Notes: generated by a model not told the origin, from the letters alone. A stretch of 64,000 nt of DNA from Streptomyces sp. NRRL F-5123 (GCF_000721495.1 NZ_JOHY01000038.1:1-64000), one strand, 5' to 3'; positions 35,401 through 42,974 are shown, counted from the stretch's first letter. Numbers and translations: made by a program.

Positions 35401-36517
35401 CACCGTCCCCGAGGTCGCCCCCGGCCAGAAGGTCACGGCCACCTGGAGCGTGACCGTCCCGGCGTCCGCGAGCCCCGGCACCAAGGCGGAACTGGCCGCG
35501 AGCGCGAGCTTCACCGGCGGCGCGGGCGCGTACAGCGAAGCCGCGGTCAGCCCGCTGACCGTGACCTCGGGCGCCACCCCGGAGCAGGTCACCCCGGTCG
35601 TGACGGGCACGGACCCGGCGGCCGGGAAGCTCCAGGTCGTGCTGCACAACCCGTCCGACTCCGCCACCGCCGTGACCGGCGTCAAGTGGAAGCTCGGGAG
35701 CGCGACCGGCACCCAGCCGGTCAGCGCGACCATCGCACCCGGGGATTCGGCGACCGTGGAGGTGCCCGTCACGGGCATCGACCTCGGCACGACCTACCCC
35801 TTCACGGTGACCGGCGTCATCTCCGGTGACCTGTCCTCGGAGAACTTCTCCGGCCACGTCTCCTTCCTGCCGGTCGTCAACAAGAGCCTCGGCAAGGACT
35901 GGACGCTGGCCGACGTCCAGGACGGCCCCGCCGTGGACCTCGCCAAGACCGCCGCGTGGTCCAGCCTGGACGGTTCGCAGCCGTACGGGGGCGACCAGGA
36001 CCTGTCCGGCAAGGTGTGGCTGAACTGGGACGACGCCAACCTGTACGTCACGGCGAACCTCACCGACGACGTCCTTTCGCAGCCCGCCACCGGCCCCGAC
36101 ATCTGGCAGGGCGACAGCCTCCAGCTGGCGGCCACCTCGGGGGCCCCGGGCGGCGCGGCCGCCCCCGGCACCGCGTCCGTCAACGGCCACTACGAGTACG
36201 GCGCCGCGCTCACCTCGGCGGGCGCGCAGCTCTACCGCTGGATCGCCCCGACCGAGGGCAGCGGCCAGGTCACGAACGCGACCGTCCATGTGACGCGGGA
36301 CGACACCGCGCACACCACCCTCTACCGGCTCGCCATCCCGTGGAGCGACCTCGCGTCCGTCACACCGGCCGCGAACACCGTCTTCTCCTTCGTCCTGGAC
36401 GTCAACGACAAGGACAACGGCACCCGCAAGGGCTACATGCAGTGGGGTGACGGCATCGGCACGAGCAAGGACGTCGCCGGTTTCAACATGGCGCAGCTGA
36501 TGCCCGCGGGCGCGTGA
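32495..36517 (+). CDS. Secreted multidomain glycoside hydrolase family 3 protein
   Basis: The start GTG 32495 lies after AAGGAGA; the product has 1340 residues. A Tat/Sec-like signal (MRSRKIRRSVGRAV, then a hydrophobic core to about residue 32) comes first. The GH3 N-terminal barrel (about 45-420) shows KHYALNNDENNR and the probable nucleophile Asp314 in TTSDCGAV. The GH3 C-terminal sandwich is about 440-680 (GSDMGVADEGTDR), then a fibronectin-III-like domain (about 690-800). A bacterial Ig-like domain, a NEW3-type domain (about 920-1010) and a C-terminal CBM9/DOMON-like domain (about 1130-1340, KVWLNWDDANLYVTANLTDD) follow. Beta-glucosidase or beta-xylosidase activity is likely; the accessory domains imply polysaccharide binding outside the cell. 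Confidence 0.9.
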   Translation: MRSRKIRRSVGRAVAAAVAVTVVAGLPAVAQASPQGAARAAATTPVYLDTHYTFAQRAADLVSRMTLPEKVKQLQTNNAPAIPRLGVQQYTYWSEGQHGINRLGADTEAGSQGELDVTATSFPVNFAATMSWDPELTYQETTAISDEVRGTLDKSLFGKGQNNIGPDIDDYGDLTFWAPTVNMDRDPRWGRTNESFGEDTYLASTMAGAFVNGYQGQTIDGRQTTPYLKVAATAKHYALNNDENNRHTQSANTTDANIRDYYTKQFASLVQGAHVSGVMTAYNAINGTPAPADTYTVNELLQATYGFGGYTTSDCGAVGDVYSSGAHNWAPPGWTTNGTTWTETATGKQISAAAGGQAFALRAGTQLNCAGGELTTADIDAAIDLGMLSTGVIDGALTQLFTVRMQTGEFDPANKVAYTKITKDQIESPAHHALAAKVAAQDLVLLQNEKVKGTSSALLPADPKKLNSVVVLGGLAGTTTLGGYSGRPSHTVSPVQGITDAVKAANPGATVTFDACGVSTGATTPAACSAATQAAAKTADLVIVMVGSDMGVADEGTDRAALALPGNQNSLIDQVAALGNPRTAAVVQSDGPYDIGAVQRDFPAILFSGYNGESQGTALAQVLFGAQNPSGHLDFTWFSGDDQLPSMDTYGLTPSETGGLGRTYMYFTGKPAYPFGYGLSYATFGYSHVKVGPASATADGTVKVSFDVTNTGTAAGATVAQLYASRQFTVPGVDLPRAQLAGFRKTAVLAPGKTEHVDLPVKVADLSRWDQSALKQVVDNGTWAFRVGPDSATVAGSGTVEVHGAITPRVQSVTVQPGQVVFSAGDTLDLTGTNPWIAPDTDPALEQKHAAADHVVEAADNDQSFADLGHARVSYRTTDPDVATVSRDGVVTMHAPGAASVEVTVDGVTGSAPIVVQNPFTLRAADIVKPDTAVTATASYTNTSGKAVRDLALALTSPDGWTAKATSPVTVPEVAPGQKVTATWSVTVPASASPGTKAELAASASFTGGAGAYSEAAVSPLTVTSGATPEQVTPVVTGTDPAAGKLQVVLHNPSDSATAVTGVKWKLGSATGTQPVSATIAPGDSATVEVPVTGIDLGTTYPFTVTGVISGDLSSENFSGHVSFLPVVNKSLGKDWTLADVQDGPAVDLAKTAAWSSLDGSQPYGGDQDLSGKVWLNWDDANLYVTANLTDDVLSQPATGPDIWQGDSLQLAATSGAPGGAAAPGTASVNGHYEYGAALTSAGAQLYRWIAPTEGSGQVTNATVHVTRDDTAHTTLYRLAIPWSDLASVTPAANTVFSFVLDVNDKDNGTRKGYMQWGDGIGTSKDVAGFNMAQLMPAGA

Positions 36518-36540
36518 CCGCAGGCTGATCCGCGCACGCC

Positions 36541-36575
36541 CCGAGGCCACCCGGTTCCCTGCCGGGTGGCCTCGG
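36541..36575. terminator. Strong bidirectional hairpin terminator
   Basis: A perfect 14-bp stem (CCGAGGCCACCCGG at 36541-36554, complement at 36562-36575) with a 7-nt loop lies between the convergent GH3 and Nudix genes. It is placed to stop transcription from both sides. Confidence 0.85.
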
Positions 36576-36611
36576 CGCCGCTCCCGCGGAACACGGGCGG
36601 CTGTCCCGCGG

Positions 36612-37076
36612 TCAGAGCCGATCCGCCAGCCGGTCCAGGAAAGCGGCCTGGGCCTTGACCACCACGGCGCGGGCGGCGTCCAGCGGGAGCCACGCGACCC
36701 GGTCCAGTTCGGGGAACTCGGCGGTACGGCCGGAGCCGCGCGGCCACTCCGTCGTGAAGGTGCCGGGCACCACGTCCGCCGGGTCGAGGTCGGCCTCCAG
36801 CGCCCACACCGTCACGTGCTTGCCGCCCGACTGCACCACCTCGCCGAGCGGCAGCGGCTCCCCGTCCGGGGCGGGCAGCCCCAGCTCCTCCCGGAATTCG
36901 CGCCGGGCGGCGTCCCAGGGCTGCTCGTCCCCGGCGTACTCGCCCTTGGGCACCGTCCACGCCCCGGCGTCCTTGCGGGCCCAGAACGGCCCGCCCATGT
37001 GCCCGAGCAGCACCTCGGCCCCGCCGGGGGCGCGGCGGAAGAGGAGCAGGCCCGCGCTGCGTCTGATGTCGGCCAT
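36612..37076 (-). CDS. Nudix hydrolase
   Basis: The start is ATG 37076 (MADIRRS), giving 154 residues. The Nudix box is complete: G-EYAGD-E-QPWDAAR-REFREELGL, with the metal-binding Glu residues in place. The N-terminal RRSAGLLLFRR and KDAGAWTVPKGEY identify the subgroup often annotated as diadenosine-polyphosphate or nucleotide hydrolases. No extra domain is seen. It is transcribed towards the GH3 gene and separated from the upstream LysR gene by 40 bp on the same strand. Confidence 0.92.
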   Translation of the reverse strand: MADIRRSAGLLLFRRAPGGAEVLLGHMGGPFWARKDAGAWTVPKGEYAGDEQPWDAARREFREELGLPAPDGEPLPLGEVVQSGGKHVTVWALEADLDPADVVPGTFTTEWPRGSGRTAEFPELDRVAWLPLDAARAVVVKAQAAFLDRLADRL

Positions 37077-37116
37077 GGGGCCAGTGTGGCGGGTACGGGC
37101 GCGGGGCGCGGCCCTG

Positions 37117-38061
37117 TCAGCGCGCGACCTGCGGCAGCCCGCCGGCGTCCTCGACGGCCGCGGCACGCAGCGCCGCCGCCACGCGGGCGGCCGCGTCGCT
37201 CATCGGCGGGTGCGGCAACCGGGCCAGCAGCACCCGGCGCTGCTCCTGCGGGCCGCCGCGGACGGGCAGGATCCGGACACCCGGGGGCGCGATCGCGGCG
37301 AGCGCGGCCGGCACCGTGGTCAGGCCGCAGCCCGCGGCGACGAGGTGGAGCTTGGCGAGCCAGTCGCGGGCGACGAGGGCGATGTCGGGGCGCTCGTCCA
37401 GACCGGGCCACACACCCATCAGATGGTCCTCGCCCGCCGCGGAGCCCGCGATCCAGCGCTGCCCGCGCAGGTCGGCGACGTCGGCGAAGTCCCCGCGGGC
37501 CAGCGGGTGGGCGGCGGGCACGGCCAGGCACAGGGCCCGCTCGGCGAGCGTCCGGATCACCAGCGGCGGCGACTCGGCGTCCGGCGGCCGGAAGGGCGGC
37601 GCCGACGCGAGCACCGCGAGGTCCAGGCTGCCCGCCCGCAGCGCGCGGACCAGCGCCGGGGTGCTGGCGCCCTCCCGCCCGACCACCCGCAGCCCGGGGT
37701 CGGTACGCCGCAGCGCGGCGAGCGCGCGGGGCACCAGCACGGCCCCCGCACTCGGATACCACCCCAGCCGTACGGTCCCGGCCCGCTCGTCCAGCCCCGA
37801 CAGCTCCCGGGCCGCCGCGTCGATCTCGTCGAGGACGGCCGTGGCCCGGCGCATGACGACCCGTCCGGCGGCCGTGAGCCGTACGCCGTCGCGCCGCCGT
37901 TCCAGCAGCTCGGCGCCCGCGGCCCGTTCGGCAGCGGCGATCTGCCGGGAGACCGCCGACTGCGTGTAGCCCAGCGAGGCGGCGGCCGCGGTGAAGGTGC
38001 CCTGCTCGGCGACGGCCCGCAGGACGCGCAGCGCGGTGAGCGAGACATCCCTGAAGTCCAT
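37117..38061 (-). CDS. LysR-family transcriptional regulator
   Basis: ATG 38061 is preferred over the Met three codons upstream because MDFRDVSLTALRVLRAV is the usual LysR beginning. The product has 314 residues. The winged helix-turn-helix is at 6-65 (TFTAAAASLGYTQSAVSRQIAAAE) and the substrate-binding domain at about 92-300. It is divergent from an SDR gene across 70 bp, which it probably regulates. The effector is unknown. Confidence 0.93.
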   Translation of the reverse strand: MDFRDVSLTALRVLRAVAEQGTFTAAAASLGYTQSAVSRQIAAAERAAGAELLERRRDGVRLTAAGRVVMRRATAVLDEIDAAARELSGLDERAGTVRLGWYPSAGAVLVPRALAALRRTDPGLRVVGREGASTPALVRALRAGSLDLAVLASAPPFRPPDAESPPLVIRTLAERALCLAVPAAHPLARGDFADVADLRGQRWIAGSAAGEDHLMGVWPGLDERPDIALVARDWLAKLHLVAAGCGLTTVPAALAAIAPPGVRILPVRGGPQEQRRVLLARLPHPPMSDAAARVAAALRAAAVEDAGGLPQVAR

Positions 38062-38131
38062 GACGATCACGCATACTAGCGGTGCCGAAGTCTCGTTGGA
38101 CGCATAGCGCTCGCCTTCCTAGCGTGGAGGC

Positions 38132-39031
38132 ATGAGCACTCAGCGGAGCACTTCACGCATCGCCCTCGTCACGGGCGCCAACCAGGGGCTCGGCCGCGCA
38201 CTCGCCGAAGGGCTCGCGGCCCGCATGCGGCCCGGCGACCTCGTCCTCCTCACCGGCCGCGACCGCACCCGCGTCGGGGCCGCGGCAGACGAGGTCCGCG
38301 CGCTGCCCGGCAGCCGGGCCCGCGTCGAGGGCCGGGTCCTGGACGTCAGCGACGCCGACGCCATCGCCGGCCTCGCCGAGGAGCTGCGGGCGGAGCACGG
38401 CGGCGTCGACGTCGTCATCTCCAACGCGGTCACCCGGATGCTGCCGGAGGACTCGCAGGCCGAGCGGGCGGACGAGGTCATCGACGTCTCCAACACCGCC
38501 ACGCACGCCGTCCTGCGCTCCTTCGGCGCCGTCCTGCGCCCGGGCGGCCGGCTGCTCGTGGTCGCCAGCAGCCTCGGCACCCTCGGCCACCTCGACCCGC
38601 GGCTGCACCACCTCTTCGACGGCGCGAGCCTGGAGCAGGTCGAGTACGCGGTGGAGTCCTGGCGGGCCGCCGTCCACAACGGCACCGCGCAGGAGGCCGG
38701 CTGGCCCGTCTGGCTGAACGTCCCCTCGAAGGTCGCCCAGGTCGCGGCGGTCCGCGCGGTCGCCGCCGAGCGGCGGGAGCGCGACCTCGCCGCCGGCACG
38801 CTGGTCGCCTCGGTGTGCCCTGGCATGGTCGACACCGCCACCTCCCGCCCCTGGTTCAGCGACTACAGCCACGCCCAGACCCCGGCCCGCGCCGCCGAGG
38901 CCGTCCTCGACCTGGTCTTCGCCGAGGGCGCCGACCCCGGGCTGTACGGCGAGCTGGTGCGCTTCGGCAAGCCGCTGGGCTGGCACGACGGCGCCCCGCT
39001 GGTGGAGCAGGACGCGATCGTCAGGCCCTGA
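38132..39031 (+). CDS. SDR-family protein, carbonyl-reductase-like, atypical active site
   Basis: The 299-residue protein starts at ATG 38132 after GTGGAGG. The Rossmann motif is TGANQGLGRALAEGL, with NAVTR in place of the NNAG signature. Ser lies in LLVVASSLGTLG. Where carbonyl reductases have YxxxK the sequence reads NVPSK, so the catalytic Tyr appears to be Asn while the Lys remains. The fold otherwise resembles CBR1-type enzymes, which also have a long insert before the catalytic Tyr. Either activity is altered or another Tyr substitutes. It is paired with the divergent LysR gene. Confidence 0.82.
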   Translation: MSTQRSTSRIALVTGANQGLGRALAEGLAARMRPGDLVLLTGRDRTRVGAAADEVRALPGSRARVEGRVLDVSDADAIAGLAEELRAEHGGVDVVISNAVTRMLPEDSQAERADEVIDVSNTATHAVLRSFGAVLRPGGRLLVVASSLGTLGHLDPRLHHLFDGASLEQVEYAVESWRAAVHNGTAQEAGWPVWLNVPSKVAQVAAVRAVAAERRERDLAAGTLVASVCPGMVDTATSRPWFSDYSHAQTPARAAEAVLDLVFAEGADPGLYGELVRFGKPLGWHDGAPLVEQDAIVRP

Positions 39032-39043
39032 GCGGGCCGCGAC

Positions 39044-39463
39044 TCAGGCGCCTTCGGCTTCCCGGCGGTCGTACTCCGCCTGGGCGGCGAGGAGTTCGTC
39101 GCCGTGCCGCCCGTACCAGCCGATCAGCTCGGTGAGCGGCCCGGCCAGGCTCGTGCCCAGCTCCGTGAGGCTGTACGTGACCTGGGGCGGGACGGTCGGG
39201 GCCACCTCGCGGTGGACGAGGCCGGTGCGGACCAGTGCCTTCAGGTTCTGGGCGAGCATCTTCTGGCTGATGCCGCCGACCCGGGCGTGCAGCTGCGCGA
39301 AGCGGTGCGGGCGCGTGATCAGAGCGGAGATGATGAGCGTCGCCCAGCGGCTCGTGGTCTGGTCCATGACCGGCCGGAGCAGGCACTTCGCGTCGAAGGT
39401 GTCGTGGGCCAGCAGCCGGGCGGCCGTTGCCGCGGTCTCGTCCTCGTGCAGCGTTTCCGTCAT
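39044..39463 (-). CDS. HxlR-family transcriptional regulator
   Basis: The 139-residue protein shows HxlR features: Cys in DAKCLLRPVMDQ, TTSRWATLIISALI, the recognition segment GGISQKMLAQNLKALVRTGLV and wing TVPPQVTYSLTELG. It is divergent from an SDR gene across 104 bp containing AAGGTACGTACTT. It converges with the preceding SDR gene (12-bp gap). It is the second HxlR in this 10-kb stretch, not closely similar to the first outside the fold. Confidence 0.92.
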   Translation of the reverse strand: MTETLHEDETAATAARLLAHDTFDAKCLLRPVMDQTTSRWATLIISALITRPHRFAQLHARVGGISQKMLAQNLKALVRTGLVHREVAPTVPPQVTYSLTELGTSLAGPLTELIGWYGRHGDELLAAQAEYDRREAEGA

Positions 39464-39474
39464 GTAGGCAGCTT

Positions 39475-39493
39475 ACAAAAAGGTACGTACTTC
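39475..39493. promoter_or_regulatory. Candidate HxlR operator
   Basis: The sequence ACAAAAAGGTACGTACTTC, with the palindromic core GTACGTAC at 39483-39490, lies just upstream of the HxlR start and about 80 bp before the divergent SDR. It shares AGGTAC with the operator proposed for the other HxlR gene at 31200. Confidence 0.5.
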
Positions 39494-39567
39494 CCCCAGG
39501 TGAGTGGGTTTCCTACGGTGAGTTGTGGGTGGAAAACACACGCACGTCGTCTTGTGGAGGAGTCACG

Positions 39568-40320
39568 GTGAGCAGCAACAACGGACGTACGGCAATCGTC
39601 ACGGGCGCGTCGAAGGGCCTGGGCGCGGGGATCGCGCGGACGCTGGCCGCGAGCGGCGCGGCGGTCGTCGTCAACTACCGGGAGGACGCGAAGGGCGCCG
39701 AGCGGGTCGTCGCGGACATCACCGCCGAGGGCGGGCGGGCGCTCGCAGTCCAGGCGGACGTGGCCGTGCCGGGCGACGTACGCAGGCTGTTCGCGCGGGC
39801 GCGCGAGGCGTACGGGCGGCCCGTCGACATCCTCGTCAACAACGCGGGCGTGGCGGCCTTCGGCCCGCTCGCGGGCGTCACCGAGGAGGAGTTCCACCGC
39901 CAGCTGGACACCAACCTGCTGGGCACCGTCCTCACCACGCAGGCCCTGGCGGCGCAGGAGGGGCTGGGCGCCGCGTCGGTCGTCAACGTCTCGACCGCCG
40001 GGACGTTCACCCTGCCGCCGTACGGCGCCCTCTACGTCGCGTCCAAGGCCGCCGTGAACGCCTTCACCGTCAGCACCGCCAGGGAGTTGGGCCCCCGGGG
40101 TATCCGCGTCAACGCGATAGCCCCCGGCCCGACCGACACCGAGGGCGCCCGCGCCCTCGGCTTCCCCGGCTCCGACCAGGAGGAGGCGGCGATCGCCGCG
40201 ACCCCCCTGGGCCGTACCGGCCTCCCCGGCGACTACGGCCCGCTCGTCGCCTTCCTGGCCTCCGACGACGCCCGCTGGATCACCGGCGACGTCATCCTCG
40301 TCTCCGGCGGCATGCGCTGA
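39568..40320 (+). CDS. Short-chain dehydrogenase/reductase (classical, FabG-like)
   Basis: The start GTG 39568 follows GGAGGAGTCAC, giving 250 residues. All classical SDR motifs are present: TGASKGLGAGIA, NNAGVA, Ser in VVNVSTAG, YVASK and the C-terminal GDVILVSGG. It therefore looks catalytically intact, unlike the two other SDR proteins nearby. NADP use is likely (VNYRED after strand two). The regulator is the divergent HxlR gene. The substrate is unknown. Confidence 0.93.
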   Translation: MSSNNGRTAIVTGASKGLGAGIARTLAASGAAVVVNYREDAKGAERVVADITAEGGRALAVQADVAVPGDVRRLFARAREAYGRPVDILVNNAGVAAFGPLAGVTEEEFHRQLDTNLLGTVLTTQALAAQEGLGAASVVNVSTAGTFTLPPYGALYVASKAAVNAFTVSTARELGPRGIRVNAIAPGPTDTEGARALGFPGSDQEEAAIAATPLGRTGLPGDYGPLVAFLASDDARWITGDVILVSGGMR

Positions 40321-40330
40321 GCGCTCCCGC

Positions 40331-41023
40331 TCAGGGGGCGTTGGCGGCGAGGACGCGGGCGGTCGCGACGACCGTCTCGCGGCGGCGGGCGAGGGCGGCC
40401 CGGTCGGTGTCCTCGTCGAGGACCATGCGGCACATCCGGGGCACGGCGAAATTCCAGGCGATGAGTCCCATGAGGGTGAAGAGCAGGTCCTGGGCGGGGC
40501 GGGGGTCGTCCGCGGTGGCGCCGGCGAGCTGCCGGACCTTCTCCCGGAAGGCGCTCCGCCGCTCGCGCTCGGCGGCCCCGTCGCCCTTGCCGTCGCCCTT
40601 GCCGCCCTCCTCGTCACCCTCCGAACCGTCGTCCGAACCACCGTGCTCGTCACCCCCCGGAGGGGCCTCCGAAGCGGCCTCCGAAGCACCCCCCGGACCG
40701 GCGTCCGGTACCTCCAGCGCCTCCCAGAGAAGCAGCCGGATCAGCTCGGGGTGCTCCTGGTACCAGTCGAAGACCTGCCCGACGGACTCGGCGACCGCGT
40801 CGGGGTCGAAGGCGAGGGAGACCCGGACCTCCTCCAGCTTCGCGTGCAGGACGGCGGCGAACAGCTCTTCCTTGCTCCCGTAGTACAGGTAGATGGCCTG
40901 CTTGTTGGCCCGCGCGGCGGCTGCGATCCGGTTGACCCGCGCGCCGGCGAGGCCGTGCTCGGCGAACTCCGCGGAGGCGGCGGCGAAGATCCGTCGTCTG
41001 GTGTCTTCCGCGTCATAGGCCAT
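40331..41023 (-). CDS. TetR-family transcriptional regulator with acidic insert
   Basis: The start is ATG 41023 (MAYDAEDTRRR), giving 230 residues. The helix-turn-helix is at 10-55 (AGARVNRIAAAARANKQAIYLYYGSKEELF). The ligand domain is interrupted at about residues 110-150 by a Gly/Glu/Asp/Lys-rich low-complexity insertion (GSDDGSEGDEEGG) unlike the rest of the protein. It is divergent from an SDR gene; the 105-bp spacer holds two copies of AACCATCCGGTT in opposite orientation. It very probably represses both genes. Confidence 0.93.
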   Translation of the reverse strand: MAYDAEDTRRRIFAAASAEFAEHGLAGARVNRIAAAARANKQAIYLYYGSKEELFAAVLHAKLEEVRVSLAFDPDAVAESVGQVFDWYQEHPELIRLLLWEALEVPDAGPGGASEAASEAPPGGDEHGGSDDGSEGDEEGGKGDGKGDGAAERERRSAFREKVRQLAGATADDPRPAQDLLFTLMGLIAWNFAVPRMCRMVLDEDTDRAALARRRETVVATARVLAANAP

Positions 41024-41031
41024 GAACGGAT

Positions 41032-41104
41032 TAAACCATCCGGTTGACTCTGTGCCGCGCGGGCGGCAGTATCGGCAGGAGCAGTAAAACAACCGGATGG
41101 TTTA
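41032..41104. promoter_or_regulatory. TetR operator pair in a divergent promoter
   Basis: A perfect 15-bp inverted repeat (TAAACCATCCGGTTG at 41032-41046, complement at 41090-41104) flanks the spacer. Each copy contains the small palindrome AACC-4-GGTT. A plus-strand promoter TTGACT (41044-41049) and CAGTAT (41067-41072) with 17-bp spacing overlaps the left copy. Confidence 0.8.
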
Positions 41105-41128
41105 TTCCGCCCTCGAAAGGCCTGCCCC

Positions 41129-41971
41129 GTGAGCACTCCTTCCACGGCCCCCGCCACCCCCACCGTCCCCTCCACCCGCTCCGCCCCCACCGCCTCCTCG
41201 CCTTCCCCCATGCCCGTGCGGACGCCGCTGCCGAGCGCGCTCGCCGGTACGACCGCGGTCCTCGTCGGCGGCACGTCGGGCATCGGGCTCGCCGCGGGCG
41301 TCCTGCTGCGGACGGTCGGCGCGCGGGTGGTGCTGGTCGGCCGCGACCCCGGGCGGCTGCGGGCCGCCGCCGCCCGGCTCCCCGGACGGGCGTCGGGCGA
41401 TGTGCTGGAGGTCGCGGGGGACGGGGGCGACGAGCGGGTCCTGGCCGAGGCGTTCGACCTGGCGGGCGAGGTGGACCACGTCCTCGTCACCGCGGGCGGC
41501 ATCGCGGGCGCGGGCCCGCTGGCCGCACTCACCGCCGAGGGCATCCGCACCGCCCTCGACTCCCGCCTCCAGGCCGCCTTCGCCGCGGCCCGCATCGCCG
41601 CCGCCCGCCTCCCCGCGGGCGGCTCCCTCACCTTCAGCTCCGGCATCCTGGTGGCTCGCCCCGCCCCGGGCATGACGGCCCCCCTCTCCGCGGCCGGCGC
41701 CGTCGAGACCCTCACGAAGGCCCTCGCCGTCGAACTGGCCCCCTCCCGCCGCCGCGTCAACGCCGTCCGCTTCGGCCGCATCGACACCCCCCTGTGGCGC
41801 TCCCACCCCGGCATGGACTCCGACGCCGCGATCGCCGCCGCGGGCGCGACCCACCCCCTGGGCCGGTTCGGCACCCCCGAGGAGGCCGCGTCCGCGGCCC
41901 TCTTCCTGATGGCCAACCCCTACATGACCGGCCAGGTCCTCACCCTCGACGGCGGCGAGACCCTCGCCTGA
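41129..41971 (+). CDS. Atypical SDR-fold protein lacking the YxxxK motif
   Basis: The 280-residue protein starts at GTG 41129. A Ser/Thr/Pro-rich lead of about 30 residues precedes the Rossmann motif VLVGGTSGIGLAAGVL. The mid motif is TAGGIAG and the Ser region is LTFSSGILVARPAPG. Where YxxxK is expected the chain reads PLSAAGAVETL, so both catalytic residues are missing. The C-terminal GQVLTLDGGETLA is classical. It may bind NAD(P) without normal reductase chemistry. Its promoter shares the TetR operator pair. Confidence 0.85.
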   Translation: MSTPSTAPATPTVPSTRSAPTASSPSPMPVRTPLPSALAGTTAVLVGGTSGIGLAAGVLLRTVGARVVLVGRDPGRLRAAAARLPGRASGDVLEVAGDGGDERVLAEAFDLAGEVDHVLVTAGGIAGAGPLAALTAEGIRTALDSRLQAAFAAARIAAARLPAGGSLTFSSGILVARPAPGMTAPLSAAGAVETLTKALAVELAPSRRRVNAVRFGRIDTPLWRSHPGMDSDAAIAAAGATHPLGRFGTPEEAASAALFLMANPYMTGQVLTLDGGETLA

Positions 41972-42024
41972 CCGCCGCCCGCAAACCCGTGGCGGGGCGT
42001 CCGCCCCTCCCGTACAACGTCCCC

Positions 42025-42432
42025 ATGAGCTGGGTGGCGAACGTGATGGTCTCCGTCGACATGGCCGACAACGACAACGCCGCGGCGCTGAGCGAATGGC
42101 TGCGCACGCAGGCCCCGCGCAGCTACGCCACGGACGCCCGCGGGGTGGGCTTCCTCCGCCTCCTCACCAGCGTCGAGAACAACGAGTGGGGCGGCTGGAA
42201 GATGCCCGAGTGCGAGGTCTGGGCCGGCGCCCTCAACCACGCCGACCTCCCCGCCCTCCGCACCCGCTTCGCCCGGACCCCCTGGGTCGAACCCAACGCC
42301 GCCCAGCTGATGGTGATGGACCAGGAGGAGAGCTTCTTCCGTCTCTGGATGATCCGCGACGGCGACCTCCGCCAGTACGCCCCGCTGAGCCCGCGCGAGG
42401 AGGACGAGGGCTTCTACCGCGAGTGGGAGTGA
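42025..42432 (+). CDS. Uncharacterised small acidic protein
   Basis: The 135-residue protein starts at ATG 42025 (MSWVANVMVSVDMADND). It is soluble, with an alpha/beta pattern and a conserved-looking NNEWGGWKMPECEVWAGALNH segment. No signal or membrane helix is present. The sequence beginning SVDMADNDNAAALSEWL resembles small streptomycete proteins of unknown role. Its 3' end overlaps the convergent Nudix gene by 19 bp. Function unknown. Confidence 0.7.
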   Translation: MSWVANVMVSVDMADNDNAAALSEWLRTQAPRSYATDARGVGFLRLLTSVENNEWGGWKMPECEVWAGALNHADLPALRTRFARTPWVEPNAAQLMVMDQEESFFRLWMIRDGDLRQYAPLSPREEDEGFYREWE

Positions 42433-42974
42433 GCCGCGGCCACCGCGAGCCTGCTGCGCAGGGGCTCGGCGACCGTGTCCGCGGGCTGCCAGGCGCAGCC
42501 GGTGACCTCCTCCGCCTGGAGGGCGGTGACGTCGGCGGTCTCGGTCCGGAAGACGTAGCGGAAGTCGTAGTGCCGGTGCGCGGCTTCGCCCTTGGCGGGA
42601 TTGGCGGGGATGGGGTGGACGTCGACGTGGAGGGGGACCGGACCGGCGGGGGTGACGCTCCCGGCCGGGATGCCGGTCTCCTCGCCCAACTCCCGCAGGG
42701 CGGCGCCGATGAGGGTGTCGTCGGTGTCCTCCAGGTGCCCGCCGGGGAAGAGCCATGTGCCGAGGGCCTTGTGCTCGATGAGCAGGACGTGCCTGTCGGG
42801 CCGGAGCAGGAGGGCCCCGGCGGTGGCGTGCCCGCGGAATTCCTTGCGCGAGGTGATCGTGTCGGGGGTGTCCGCGAGCGAGCCGGTGAGGGCGGAGAGG
42901 GCGCCCTCGTCCTCGGGGTACCGGTCCAGGTAGCGGCTCAGGGTGTCGCGGATGTGCTGGGCGGTGACGGTCAC
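42414..42974 (-). CDS. Nudix hydrolase
   Basis: The start GTG 42974 gives 186 residues. The core is TAGALLLRPDRHVLLIEHK, then the Nudix box G-HLEDT-D-DTLIGAA-LRELGEETGI. Here the first Glu of the box is Asp and the RE pair is LRE, a conservative variant. An N-terminal helical extension of about 45 residues (QHIRDTLSRYLDRYPEDEG) precedes the fold, as in streptomycete Nudix proteins with leader helices. The substrate is unknown. Confidence 0.88.
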   Translation of the reverse strand: MTVTAQHIRDTLSRYLDRYPEDEGALSALTGSLADTPDTITSRKEFRGHATAGALLLRPDRHVLLIEHKALGTWLFPGGHLEDTDDTLIGAALRELGEETGIPAGSVTPAGPVPLHVDVHPIPANPAKGEAAHRHYDFRYVFRTETADVTALQAEEVTGCAWQPADTVAEPLRSRLAVAAAHSHSR

